This document shows positions 15,853 to 24,568 of a stretch of 27,205 bases of DNA, in pieces (positions within the stretch are counted from its first letter, which is position 1; every line of letters starts with the position of its first letter). Location of the stretch: NCBI GenBank assembly GCA_900768505.1, contig CAAGED010000022.1, positions 1 to 27,205 of the forward strand. Direction: 5' to 3'. The notes beneath the pieces were generated by a model. That model was given only the letters and a program-made list of their open reading frames with translations. It did not search any database and was not told where the DNA came from. Both the position numbers and the translations under genes were made by a program. The stretch is from Lentisphaeria bacterium (lineage in GTDB: Bacteria; Verrucomicrobiota; Lentisphaeria; Victivallales; Victivallaceae).

Positions 15853-18423
15853 ATGGATGAGGGTAAAACGGTAATACGAAGCCTCAACGATGACCAGGAA
15901 AACGATGATTTCAGCAGCAAGTTCCGAATTTTAAGTGAAGAGGAACTGCAAATGATTATCAATGTGGATGATGATAAGACCATCAACCACTTTGATGACG
16001 TGAAAATCATCGGCAAAGGGGGAAACGGTGAAGTTTTGGGGGGTAAGGATCGGATTTTAAACCGTGAAGTAGCCCTCAAATATCTTCTGCCGCATCGCCG
16101 TAACTGCTTGACTTACGTCAATAAATTCATCCGTGAAGCCAGAATTATGGCCATGGTTGAACACCCTAATATTGTACCTATCCACGAATTGAACATTTTA
16201 CAGGATAAAGGAGTGTATTTCACCATGAAGCGGCTTCACGGTGAAACGTTGCAGGTGGTACTCAACAAACTTTTTTATGAAGATCCGGTTTATCAAAAAG
16301 AATTCACCATGAAGCGGCTGCTCTCTATCTTCGTCTCCATCTGCCACGCCGTATCTTTTGCCCACAGCAAAGGGGTGATTCATCGCGACCTGAAACCTGG
16401 AAATATTATGATCGGTGATTACGGCGAAGTAATGGTAATGGATTGGGGACTGGCTAAATTCAAACACGAGGACAATGTAAATCCGGAATTGACGGCCATA
16501 AACAAAAATCTTTCCGCCATGATCACCCAGGACGGATTTATAAGCGGCACTCCTGCTTACATGTCGCCGGAGCAGGCCTGCGGAGATTTTAACGCCATTG
16601 ATGAATTATCCGATCAATACAGTCTTGGCGCAATTCTCTACTCCATTCTCACCTTCAAGCCATCACCTTACCCAAGCCGGATGAAAATGGACAAAATTTT
16701 AATTAACGTCCGTCATGGTAAATTTCTTCCGCCTTCCCAGCGGGCTCCGGAGCGAAATATTCCACGGGAATTGGAGGCTATTTGTCTAAAAGCCATGTCA
16801 CTGAATAAACGGGACCGGTACAAAAATATCGATGAATTGATTGCCGATATCCATAATTACAGTGAACATTATCCGGTAATAGCTTATCAACCACCGCCAT
16901 TTTACAAAATAAGCAAGACACTTAGCCGTCATCCATTTATTCCTTATACGTTAATAGTGATTATGATCGCGGCGATTGCATCTTACAGTGCGGTTTTTTG
17001 GTTCAGAGATTTTTATGTTCAGCCATATCTGGGTTTGATTGAACAAAATGTGCGATTCGGCAACCTGAAGTATGATCGGTTTAAGCAAATGACAGCCATG
17101 CATCGGGACGAATTATATAAAAAATACACCTCAAAAGATTACAACGATACCTGCCAGGAAACCGTTAAATACTACAACAATGCGGCAATATATCTTAATA
17201 TGGTGATTAATCTTTCTCCTAAAGAATCAGGTTTAATTGATCAGTTACTCGATATATACGACCGGGAATTAAAGGTGCTTTTTTACAACAACAATTATTA
17301 CGAAGCGGCAAAACTGTTGGAGCAAATTAAATTCAATGATAATATTTACGAACAATTCATCAGTTATCTCCCCTACGAAAAACGGCATCAGGTGGAAAAT
17401 ATCATTAACAATGTAACTCCACTCAATATAAATTTGATTCCGCAGCAGGATCAAAAAGTAATTTTGGAACGGGTAAGTTATTCTCCGGGCGAGCCGGATA
17501 TTCCGTTTATTTCAGTATTCATTGACGAATTCAACACACCATACCGCCGTCTTTATCAAAATAATTTCTTCCGAATGAAAATAAAATCTGCCAATGGCAG
17601 AGAATTTTTTGTCCCGCTTAATGTTATTGGAGGTAATGACATAACCCTTAATTTACTGGTTCCCAAAAATATTCCGGATAATTTGGTCTTTATTCAGGGG
17701 GGTGAATTCTTATCCGGAAATTCAATTGAGAAATCTGAATTGGTTCCACGCAGTCTGGAGGGATTTATGATCGGTAAATATGAGGTCACCATCGACGAAT
17801 ATCGAGAATTTTGGAATCAATTGGACAATGTTCAAAAAGAATTATATATGCCATTAATTCACCGCAAAGAGCGGATCACCAAGTTGTGGAATACAGATGG
17901 CAAACTGCTTGACGGATTTCGCGGCGATATGCCAATCGTCGGTATTACAGTTGAAGCCGCAGAGGCATTTTGCCGCTACATGAGTAATAAGCACCAGCGG
18001 ATTTATCGCCTGCCATCCGTTGTCGAATGGGAAAAAGCTGCCCGCGCAAACGATGGACGCCGTTATCCAACTGGAGAATTTCTCAAAGACAATTGGGCAC
18101 TGCTCCGCAAAAACAGCGACGGAATTTTAAATTATCCAAACGGCGCACCAGTAGATGCCTTTCCCAAAGATTGTTCAGTCTACGGTGTCTACAACCTAGC
18201 CGGAAATGTGCGGGAAATTGTCCGCAACAGTCAGAATTATGTGGATGACAAATATTTGCTGAAAGGCGGCAGTTACCGTTCAATGCAAAATTCCGCAGAG
18301 TGCGGACGTTTTAGCTACTACGACGGCCCGGGAGCGGATATTGGTTTCAGATATGTGGTCGAACTCGATAAGAGCGACAAGGCGTTATTAGATGAATTTA
18401 ACCGTAAAACAGAGCAGAAATGA
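15853..18423 (+). CDS. Transmembrane Ser/Thr protein kinase with C-terminal FGE/SUMF1-like domain
   Basis: An 856-residue Hanks-type kinase. The kinase domain starts near residue 47 with the glycine loop GKGGNGEV. The ATP lysine is K76 (VALKYL), the catalytic loop HRDLKPGN runs from 177 to 184 (D179), D197 lies in DWGLAK, and GTPAYMSPEQA follows. All catalytic residues are present, so it should be active. A single TM helix lies at about 362-385. The segment 386-610, helical then beta-rich, is unrecognised. A formylglycine-generating-enzyme-like domain runs from LVFIQGGEFL (611) to GFRYVVE. Topology puts it outside the inner membrane. In its core GGSYRSMQNSAEC the two positions of the FGE cysteines are S810 and A815, so it probably binds rather than modifies. 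Kinase-FGE fusions are known, for example chlamydial Pkn1. CGGAAGGTG precedes the ATG. The stop overlaps the next start as ATGA. Confidence 0.93.
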   Translation: MDEGKTVIRSLNDDQENDDFSSKFRILSEEELQMIINVDDDKTINHFDDVKIIGKGGNGEVLGGKDRILNREVALKYLLPHRRNCLTYVNKFIREARIMAMVEHPNIVPIHELNILQDKGVYFTMKRLHGETLQVVLNKLFYEDPVYQKEFTMKRLLSIFVSICHAVSFAHSKGVIHRDLKPGNIMIGDYGEVMVMDWGLAKFKHEDNVNPELTAINKNLSAMITQDGFISGTPAYMSPEQACGDFNAIDELSDQYSLGAILYSILTFKPSPYPSRMKMDKILINVRHGKFLPPSQRAPERNIPRELEAICLKAMSLNKRDRYKNIDELIADIHNYSEHYPVIAYQPPPFYKISKTLSRHPFIPYTLIVIMIAAIASYSAVFWFRDFYVQPYLGLIEQNVRFGNLKYDRFKQMTAMHRDELYKKYTSKDYNDTCQETVKYYNNAAIYLNMVINLSPKESGLIDQLLDIYDRELKVLFYNNNYYEAAKLLEQIKFNDNIYEQFISYLPYEKRHQVENIINNVTPLNINLIPQQDQKVILERVSYSPGEPDIPFISVFIDEFNTPYRRLYQNNFFRMKIKSANGREFFVPLNVIGGNDITLNLLVPKNIPDNLVFIQGGEFLSGNSIEKSELVPRSLEGFMIGKYEVTIDEYREFWNQLDNVQKELYMPLIHRKERITKLWNTDGKLLDGFRGDMPIVGITVEAAEAFCRYMSNKHQRIYRLPSVVEWEKAARANDGRRYPTGEFLKDNWALLRKNSDGILNYPNGAPVDAFPKDCSVYGVYNLAGNVREIVRNSQNYVDDKYLLKGGSYRSMQNSAECGRFSYYDGPGADIGFRYVVELDKSDKALLDEFNRKTEQK

Positions 18424-20429
18424 TTGATTTCCAAAAAGTGTGCAAGTCATACAGCGAGCAAGTTTTGCTGGATGAGGTTTCGTTCCGGATCAACAGCGGC
18501 GACCGCGTCGGTATTGTCGGACCAAACGGGGCGGGTAAAACCACCATTTTTAAAATTATCGCCGGAATAATTTCCCAAGATAAAGGTGAGGTGAATATAC
18601 CCAAAAATTTTCGAATCGGCTACTTGAAACAACAATTGCCGGATGATAGTGACAATGTCACATTGCTGGATTTTGCCGCCGGGGCAAACGGCGACCTGGA
18701 GCGCATTGAAAAAAATATTGTTGAAATTGAGCAGCAACTTCACGAACAAAAACAAAATTTATCCAACGATGAAATTGAAGCATTGCTAAAACAATTGGGA
18801 CATTTGCAGTCTCAATACGAACATTTAGGCGCCTACCGAATTCGTTCCGAAGCTGAACAGGCTCTTTGCGGTCTGGGATTCAGCACTGAACGATTGCAGC
18901 AGCCGATCGGCAGTTTCTCCGGAGGCTGGCAGATGCGCGGCGCACTGGCTCAGATTTTGATTTCCGACCCGGATATTCTGCTGCTGGACGAACCGTCAAA
19001 TTATCTGGACGTGCCGGCAGTGGAATGGCTCTGTAAATTCTTGCGTAATTTTGATGGAACGCTGCTGCTGATCAGCCACGACCGTTTTCTGCTAAACAAA
19101 TTAACCAATATTACCTTGGAAGTTAATGGCGGCGCAGTGGTTCGTTACAACGGAAATTATGATTATTATCGTGCCGAACGTGAAAATCGCAGTCGCTGCC
19201 AGGAGAGCGCCAAACGCAATATGGATCGCCGCAAAGAGCAAATGCAGCGCACAATTGACCGTTTTAGAGCCAAGAGCACCAAGGCAGCTCAGGCGCAGAG
19301 TCTTCAAAAAAAATTGGATAAATTGGACGACGTTCAATTAATGAGCGATCTAAATTTTATGGGCAGTATACGCTTCCCAAAGCCTCCGCCGTTTGGAGCT
19401 GAAGCGGCACGGTACGAACATGTAACGTTTGGATACGACGGCAAAAACAATATTGTGGAAGATGTTTCACTGCAAATTGACTCCGGAGAAAAACTGGCCT
19501 TCATCGGCTACAACGGTACTGGTAAAACAACTCTCTTAAAATTGTTGACCGGTAAATTAACTCCGCAACAGGGGACGGTAACATTGGGGCACAATATTAT
19601 TCCGGGTTATCAGGCCCAGGAATTTGCCGATGTGTTGGATCCGGAGCAGTCAGTATATGATGTGGTAAGGGCGGCGATGGGACGGGATTTCAATCTAAAT
19701 TCACTGCCGAATTTGCTGGGAAGTTTCGGCTTCTCTCAGGAGGCGATGAATAAGCCTACCAAGGTTTTGAGCGGCGGCGAAAAAATTCGTCTCTGCTTTG
19801 CCAGAATTTTTGTCAATCCCCCCAATCTTCTGATTCTGGACGAACCAACCACTCACCTGGATATTGCCTCCCGGGAGGCGTTGCAGGAGGCGTTGCGGGA
19901 ATTTTCCGGCACCGTATGCCTGGTAAGTCACGATATTGAATTTGTTCGCAATGTTGCAAACACCATTATTGCCATGACACCGCCGGGAATAACCAAATAT
20001 TTTGGTAATTATGATTATTATTTGGAAAAATCCGCCGCACTGGGGTTGGGCAATATTGAAAACAGCGGTAAAAATATTCAAAATAACACTGCTGGAAAAA
20101 ATAATTCAAATTCAAACTCTCCTGCAGTAAATTTTGATTCCAAAGAGAAACGTCGGGAGCGGGCGGCACAACGTCAGGAACTGGCCGGAGCCAAGAAGAA
20201 AGCTGAAAAACTGGTGGCCACAAGTGAAGCCGGGATTGAACAAAATGAGACCAGAAAAGCGGAAATAATCAATGAATTGGCAACCAACAATAAAGCAGAT
20301 TTTGCCAGTTTAAATAAAGAATTGAGCGATATAAATTTAAAATTGGAAGAACTAACCAGAATTTGGGAAGAGGCTGCTACCGAATTGGAAGAAATTATGC
20401 GGAAAAACGCCGCCATACACGACAATTGA
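18420..20429 (+). CDS. ABC-F family ATPase (YheS/YdiF-like)
   Basis: Soluble protein of 669 residues with two ABC domains and no membrane segment, the layout of ABC-F ribosome-associated factors. Walker A motifs are GPNGAGKTT (34-42) and GYNGTGKTT (from 363). The signatures are SFSGGWQMR and LSGGEKIRL, and the Walker B segments are LLLDEPSNYLD and LILDEPTTHLD. Between the domains lies the ABC-F linker with DRFRAKSTKAAQAQS. A C-terminal extension from about 565 is charged and coiled-coil-like, as in YheS/Uup relatives. Family members act at the ribosomal E site on stalled or idle ribosomes; the specific role here is unknown. It overlaps the kinase gene by 4 bases (ATGA), suggesting translational coupling. 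DUF362 follows after 57 bases. Confidence 0.94.
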   Translation: MIDFQKVCKSYSEQVLLDEVSFRINSGDRVGIVGPNGAGKTTIFKIIAGIISQDKGEVNIPKNFRIGYLKQQLPDDSDNVTLLDFAAGANGDLERIEKNIVEIEQQLHEQKQNLSNDEIEALLKQLGHLQSQYEHLGAYRIRSEAEQALCGLGFSTERLQQPIGSFSGGWQMRGALAQILISDPDILLLDEPSNYLDVPAVEWLCKFLRNFDGTLLLISHDRFLLNKLTNITLEVNGGAVVRYNGNYDYYRAERENRSRCQESAKRNMDRRKEQMQRTIDRFRAKSTKAAQAQSLQKKLDKLDDVQLMSDLNFMGSIRFPKPPPFGAEAARYEHVTFGYDGKNNIVEDVSLQIDSGEKLAFIGYNGTGKTTLLKLLTGKLTPQQGTVTLGHNIIPGYQAQEFADVLDPEQSVYDVVRAAMGRDFNLNSLPNLLGSFGFSQEAMNKPTKVLSGGEKIRLCFARIFVNPPNLLILDEPTTHLDIASREALQEALREFSGTVCLVSHDIEFVRNVANTIIAMTPPGITKYFGNYDYYLEKSAALGLGNIENSGKNIQNNTAGKNNSNSNSPAVNFDSKEKRRERAAQRQELAGAKKKAEKLVATSEAGIEQNETRKAEIINELATNNKADFASLNKELSDINLKLEELTRIWEEAATELEEIMRKNAAIHDN

Positions 20430-20486
20430 CCATAAAATTTAATATTGCATAAAATAATTGATTTATATACCTAAGGAATGCAAACC

Positions 20487-21530
20487 ATGTCAAAAGTATA
20501 TTTTAAAGCCTTGGAGTGTGCCTGCGACCCGGCAAAGGTATCTGCCGCGGCGGCGGAATTACTGGCTGAATTCGTGGAACGCGAAGCAATCACATTAAGC
20601 AAAGAAATTCCGCTAAAAGTACATTTTGGCGAAAAAGGCAATAAAACCTACCTCAAGCCGGATAATTACCTTGGGATTATCGATTATTTGACCAAATGCG
20701 GCGTAAAAAGTTCATATATGGAGACCAGCGTACTCTACGGTGGCGAGCGTTTTGAGCGTGAACGGCATGTAAAATTAGCGTTAAGCCATCATTTCACCCA
20801 GTTGCCGATTGTTATCGCCGACGGTGCAAACGGCGAAGATGCCATTGAAATTGAAATTAATCAGCGTCACTTTAAAAGTGCCAGCATTGCCAAAGAGTTG
20901 GCAGAGGCGGAGCAGGTGCTGGTATTATCACATTTTAAAGGTCATCGTTTAGCCGGATTCGGCGGCGCACTGAAACAACTTTCAATGGGTTTTGCCGCTA
21001 AAGGCGGTAAAATGGCCATGCACATGGGGGTAAAACCCAGAGTGAAACGCTTTAAATGCAAAGGGTGCCAGCTCTGCCTTAAAAGATGTCAGGTTGAAGG
21101 TATAAGTTTAGTAAATAAAAAAGCTCGAATCAATCACAATAAATGTATTGGCTGCGGAGCATGTTTTTCGATTTGTCCTCACAAAGCGATTTCAATTTAC
21201 TCATTAAGCGGAATTTGGAATGCGCTCTTCCGTGGAAGATTTTTCCGGGAGAAATTAATGGAATACGCATTGGCATCACACCGTGGAAAAAATCATATTT
21301 ACCTAACATTTGCCATAAATATCACCCGCGGATGTGATTGTGAACCATACCCGATGAAGCCATGCGTCAATAATATAGGAGTGTTGATTTCCCGTGACCC
21401 GGTTGCAATCGACAGCGCCGCATATGATTTAACGGCGAAACAGGGGCGCAAATTCAAAGGACACGAACAGTTGTTTTATGCGGAAAAAATCGGAGTCGGC
21501 AGTTGCAAATACGAATTAATAACCATATAA
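20487..21530 (+). CDS. DUF362 domain protein with two [4Fe-4S] ferredoxin clusters
   Basis: A 347-residue protein of the DUF362/iron-sulfur family. The N-terminal part (about 1-185) and the C-terminal part (after 240) form the DUF362 fold, with LVLSHFKGHRLAGFGGALKQ and GVLISRDPVAIDSAAYD as its typical segments. Between them is a bacterial ferredoxin insert with cysteines 191, 194, 197, 201 and 220, 223, 226, 230, each in CxxCxxCxxxC spacing. It is likely a cytoplasmic electron carrier or redox enzyme; the substrate is unknown. I start at 20487 rather than the ATG at 20478 because AAGGA at 20473-20477 is correctly spaced only for the former. It is 57 bases after the ABC-F gene and 24 before the inhibitor gene. 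Confidence 0.92.
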   Translation: MSKVYFKALECACDPAKVSAAAAELLAEFVEREAITLSKEIPLKVHFGEKGNKTYLKPDNYLGIIDYLTKCGVKSSYMETSVLYGGERFERERHVKLALSHHFTQLPIVIADGANGEDAIEIEINQRHFKSASIAKELAEAEQVLVLSHFKGHRLAGFGGALKQLSMGFAAKGGKMAMHMGVKPRVKRFKCKGCQLCLKRCQVEGISLVNKKARINHNKCIGCGACFSICPHKAISIYSLSGIWNALFRGRFFREKLMEYALASHRGKNHIYLTFAINITRGCDCEPYPMKPCVNNIGVLISRDPVAIDSAAYDLTAKQGRKFKGHEQLFYAEKIGVGSCKYELITI

Positions 21531-21554
21531 AATAATAAAAAATGGAACTTGCAA

Positions 21555-22310
21555 ATGTTTAAAAAAAAGCTGTTATCACTTGTTTTTTTATGTTGTTTAT
21601 CATTAATTGCCACCGAAAATGAATTTGTAACAATTGAACAAATTACAGCCGGCGGAACCATCAATATAAATGGCTCGGAGATCCAAATTCAAGCAGAAAA
21701 AAAAGAACTTTTTTTTATGCAGGTCGGAGATAAACATTATTCACTGCCATCTGACTGCGATAAATATTTTGAAGGTTATGATTTATCCACGCTGCGCCTG
21801 ATGTATTCAGTAAAACCATCTGATAAAACACTTTTTGTTACGGCGTCACTTTTCAGTTATGACGGCAAAAAACAACTTGAAATCTCCGTACACAATAGTG
21901 AAATGACCGTTACTGAAATCACTAATTCAGATGATAAAAATTCACCGGAAAATAGCCGCAAAGAGTTGTTTTCATCTCAAAACAGCTGCCTGACAATAAT
22001 AAAAACTGAGGTGGGAAAAGAGATTGAGATCGAATTGGAATCCAACCCGACCACCGGCTTCACATGGATACCGTTAATCAAATATAAAAAGGATTTTTTA
22101 CAGTTGAAATCCAGTAATTTTCAACCATCAGACAAACAAATCCCCGGAGCTCCCGGACGAGAAAAATTCATTTTCAAAGCTGAAAAATCCGGCAGTGTTT
22201 TATTAGAAATGCAATATCGGCGTGTCTGGGAAAAAAATACCGCTCCGGCAAAAGAGATGAAATATCTTATTGTGATCGAAAGAGCAAAAACATTTAATCA
22301 GCAATTCTAA
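21555..22310 (+). CDS. Exported protein with C-terminal chagasin-like (I42) peptidase inhibitor domain
   Basis: A 251-residue secreted protein. A signal peptide is evident: MFKKK followed by LLSLVFLCCLSLIA, with likely cleavage near residue 20. The region from about 22 to 150 is unrecognised and beta-rich. The C-terminal 100 residues match the chagasin/ICP fold that blocks papain-like cysteine peptidases: loop NPTTGF at 164-169, a GAPGREKFIFKA segment in place of the Gly-rich DE loop, and YRRVWE at 221-226 where the family has YxRPWE. Two of the three inhibitor loops are therefore close to consensus and the third lacks its Pro. GGAA lies 7 bases before the chosen ATG; an upstream TTG at 21549 is less likely. 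A terminator follows. Confidence 0.85.
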   Translation: MFKKKLLSLVFLCCLSLIATENEFVTIEQITAGGTININGSEIQIQAEKKELFFMQVGDKHYSLPSDCDKYFEGYDLSTLRLMYSVKPSDKTLFVTASLFSYDGKKQLEISVHNSEMTVTEITNSDDKNSPENSRKELFSSQNSCLTIIKTEVGKEIEIELESNPTTGFTWIPLIKYKKDFLQLKSSNFQPSDKQIPGAPGREKFIFKAEKSGSVLLEMQYRRVWEKNTAPAKEMKYLIVIERAKTFNQQF

Positions 22311-22335
22311 AAAAACATTTACAAGTAATAAAAAA

Positions 22336-22379
22336 AGGCATTTTAGTAGATAAAAAAACTAAAATGCCTCTTTTTTTTT
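22336..22379. terminator. Bidirectional rho-independent terminator
   Basis: AGGCATTTTAGT (22336-22347) and ACTAAAATGCCT (22358-22369) form a perfect 12-bp stem with a T-run after it (22371-22379) and an A-run before it. It sits between the convergent inhibitor and MCE genes and should serve both. Confidence 0.93.
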
Positions 22380-22401
22380 ATTCTGCAAAATGAAAAATTT
22401 T

Positions 22402-23391
22402 TTATTTTATTTCGGCATAATCCAATGGTGTTGAATTACGTCCGCGCAGCAATGAATCCGGTTGTTCCTCAATTTGACGGCTAAGTGACGAAATATTATC
22501 AAGTACCTTATTAAGAATGAATAAAGTATTCTCAACCTTACCTTTTAATTCTGAGATATTCTGCAAAGTGTCGCGTAATTGACGACTACTTGACGGAATG
22601 TCGGATTTTAACAATTCACTCTCGGCACTCTTGCCAAGACGTTCAAAACTTTTAATGGCCTCCTCTAAATTACCAATCAAAGCCTCAAGCTTCTCCTTTG
22701 AGAGCACACCATTAATTGAAGAGGTGACTTTTTCCAAATTATTACTGATTGTTTCGATATTGACAATAGTATTTTTTACCTCGTCGGAATTAAAAATTGC
22801 CCGGATTTCATTTAAACTCTGAATGATATTATCCGACATCTCCTCAAATTTAATTTTGGAAATTCTGGTAAGTGATTCATTGAGCATATTAAACATACTG
22901 CTGAAAACTGATGGTACCATCGGTATATAAATCTGTTCATGACTTAAAACCGGATCTACATCCTTTATTATACCATTATCAGTGAAAAAATCCAATTCAA
23001 CATAACGCAGGCCAGTTATTCCGGCATAATCCAGACGACAGTTCAGGCCGGATTTGATTTCGTCCTGCAACATTTTCCGGCACAAATTTTTTCTCATTTC
23101 TTCATTGGTCATTTTACGAAAAATAAAGGCATCCGGGGTAATGCTCATTTCAATTTTTATAAGTTTATTATCACTTAGAATTGAAATATTTTCCACACTG
23201 CCCACTGAAACACCGCGAAATTTAACCTGAGAACCAATGTTAACCCCCTGCACCGACTCATTAGTATAGGTAACCAGATACACCTTAGGACGAAAAGATT
23301 CCAACAAACCAAAACCAATCAGCATGATAATTCCAACAATTAACGCTGATATAACAAAAATGCCAAGCAAAAAATTTTTCTTAATATTCAT
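22402..23391 (-). CDS. MCE/MlaD family protein
   Basis: A 329-residue inner-membrane-anchored lipid-transport protein of the MlaD/MCE type. One N-terminal TM helix (about 9-31) is followed by the MCE domain (about 36-115) with YTNESVQGVNIGSQVKFRGV, VGSVENI and DYAGITGLRYVELDF. A long helical region (about 165-310) would form the tube or stalk seen in multimeric MCE proteins. Such proteins normally work with an MlaE permease and MlaF ATPase to move phospholipids between membranes, implying an outer membrane. Neither partner is in the window; they could lie elsewhere, since the gene is flanked on its upstream side by about 1 kb without genes. AAGG lies 12 bases before the ATG. Confidence 0.92.
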   Translation of the reverse strand: MNIKKNFLLGIFVISALIVGIIMLIGFGLLESFRPKVYLVTYTNESVQGVNIGSQVKFRGVSVGSVENISILSDNKLIKIEMSITPDAFIFRKMTNEEMRKNLCRKMLQDEIKSGLNCRLDYAGITGLRYVELDFFTDNGIIKDVDPVLSHEQIYIPMVPSVFSSMFNMLNESLTRISKIKFEEMSDNIIQSLNEIRAIFNSDEVKNTIVNIETISNNLEKVTSSINGVLSKEKLEALIGNLEEAIKSFERLGKSAESELLKSDIPSSSRQLRDTLQNISELKGKVENTLFILNKVLDNISSLSRQIEEQPDSLLRGRNSTPLDYAEIK

Positions 23392-23984
23392 AAATAAAAA
23401 AAGCCTTATTCATTTTTCTTTTTAAATCCATCGCTATTACTTTACAACCAATCCGCATTAAAACAAATTTTTTTCTTCTCAATAAAAATAAATTTCGAAT
23501 AATTTAAAATGTTTTTATTTAAATTTTTGCATTTGAAAGATAATAAGAATAAATACAAAAGAAGATTATTTATTTTATTATTATTATTATGGTCTGTTAA
23601 TATGTTAATAAGTTGAAATTTGAGGTGAAAATCAGGTAAATAACTTGTTAATAACTCTGTTTAAAAAAGAAAATTACGGTAATAAAAAAAAGTTATTAAT
23701 AGCTCTTTACAAAGGAATAACAAAATAATAACACTCTTTTAACAAGTTATTAACAACTAAGTAGATTTTATTTCTCTTTTTTCATAAAAAAAAGCATTTT
23801 TTAAAAAAGTATTCCTCAAGAAAAATATATCATTAACGGTAATTTTGACAACCTATTTAATTGTTTAAATTGTCATAATATCGTTTTTAAGGCATTTCAC
23901 AGTAATATTGTTATATTTTATAGTTCTCAGTGCAGTGATAATTTTTCATACGTCATTTTGCCTTTAAAGCGTAGCAGAATCGAT
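23392..23984. other. AT-rich intergenic region with TTATTAACA nonamers
   Basis: No gene is seen. TTATTAACA occurs at 23747-23755 on the plus strand and at 23603-23611 and 23646-23654 on the minus strand, with a near copy TTATTAATA at 23693-23701. Two copies extend to a perfect 12-base inverted pair, TTGTTAATAACT (23645-23656) and AGTTATTAACAA (23745-23756). The stretch must also hold the promoter of the MCE gene. Nonamer clustering in AT-rich DNA can mark an origin or regulator site, but no dnaA, dnaN or parAB genes are near, so I assign no function. Confidence 0.5.
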
Positions 23985-24262
23985 TATGCGGCAGAGTGAA
24001 TTTTCGAGACGGCATTGCGTTATGGGCGTCGCAACGAATTATAACTCGTCATTATGCGCTTTTTGCAAAATATGCGAGCAAATTGTGTTTTTGCAAGATT
24101 GGCGTTGAGGGAGTATAGATGACATATGTGAACTAGAGGATATATCGCCGCATGGAGGAAAGATACCGCATATTTTGCAAAAGAATTTGTTCTTATTAGT
24201 TCGCCGCATGTAGATGGCATGGGAGCTTATTCAGCTCACACACTCCTGCAGCAGTGTGCCCT
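23985..24262. repeat. Dispersed intergenic repeat, copy C
   Basis: The plus strand at 23988-24046 (ATGCGGCAGAGTGAATTTTC then GAGACGGCAT..CGTCGCAACGAATTATAACTC) aligns by eye with copy D at 26827-26887. TATATCGCCGCATGGAGGAA (24141-24160) resembles copy A at 143-158. Further right, the minus strand carries AGCTGAATAAGCT and TTCAGGGAGGG, counterparts of GGCTGAATAAGCC and TTCAGGGGAG in copy D, and a CACACT/AGTGTG hairpin. This copy is the most diverged. From 24263 to 24453 I see nothing further. Confidence 0.6.
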
Positions 24263-24453
24263 CCCTGAACCACGCCACTTTTACATAAAGGAAGCTACAT
24301 TTTGCGATATTATTATGAGTTTTTTATGAAATCGACATCTTGCTCTGACGAGGCAAATTTTGTTTTTCATTATTATTACGGGTTTTGTTAATACACCGTA
24401 ATATACATTTATCGGATTTTTTAACTGAAATTTTGCTGGAGGGATAAAAATGG

Positions 24454-24526
<73 letters not shown>

Positions 24527-24540
24527 ACTACATGAGTTTA

Positions 24541-24568
24541 AAAATACACCGATTTAGAGAAAAATCAA
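24541..24568 (-). promoter_or_regulatory. Possible promoter of the tRNA-Thr gene
   Basis: On the minus strand TTGATT (24563-24568) and TATTTT (24541-24546) are 16 bases apart. The -10 box ends 14 bases before the tRNA 5' end, which would give a short leader of about 8 bases. Confidence 0.45.

Noticed and set aside
23595..23756. Calling this gap the chromosomal origin oriC
   Set aside because: The nonamers differ from the DnaA box at two positions and no origin-associated genes lie nearby.
24141..24180. GGAGGAAAGATACCGC, resembling the GAGGAAAGTCC core of RNase P RNA
   Set aside because: The rest of the RNase P core is absent, and the segment is explained as a block of the dispersed repeat.
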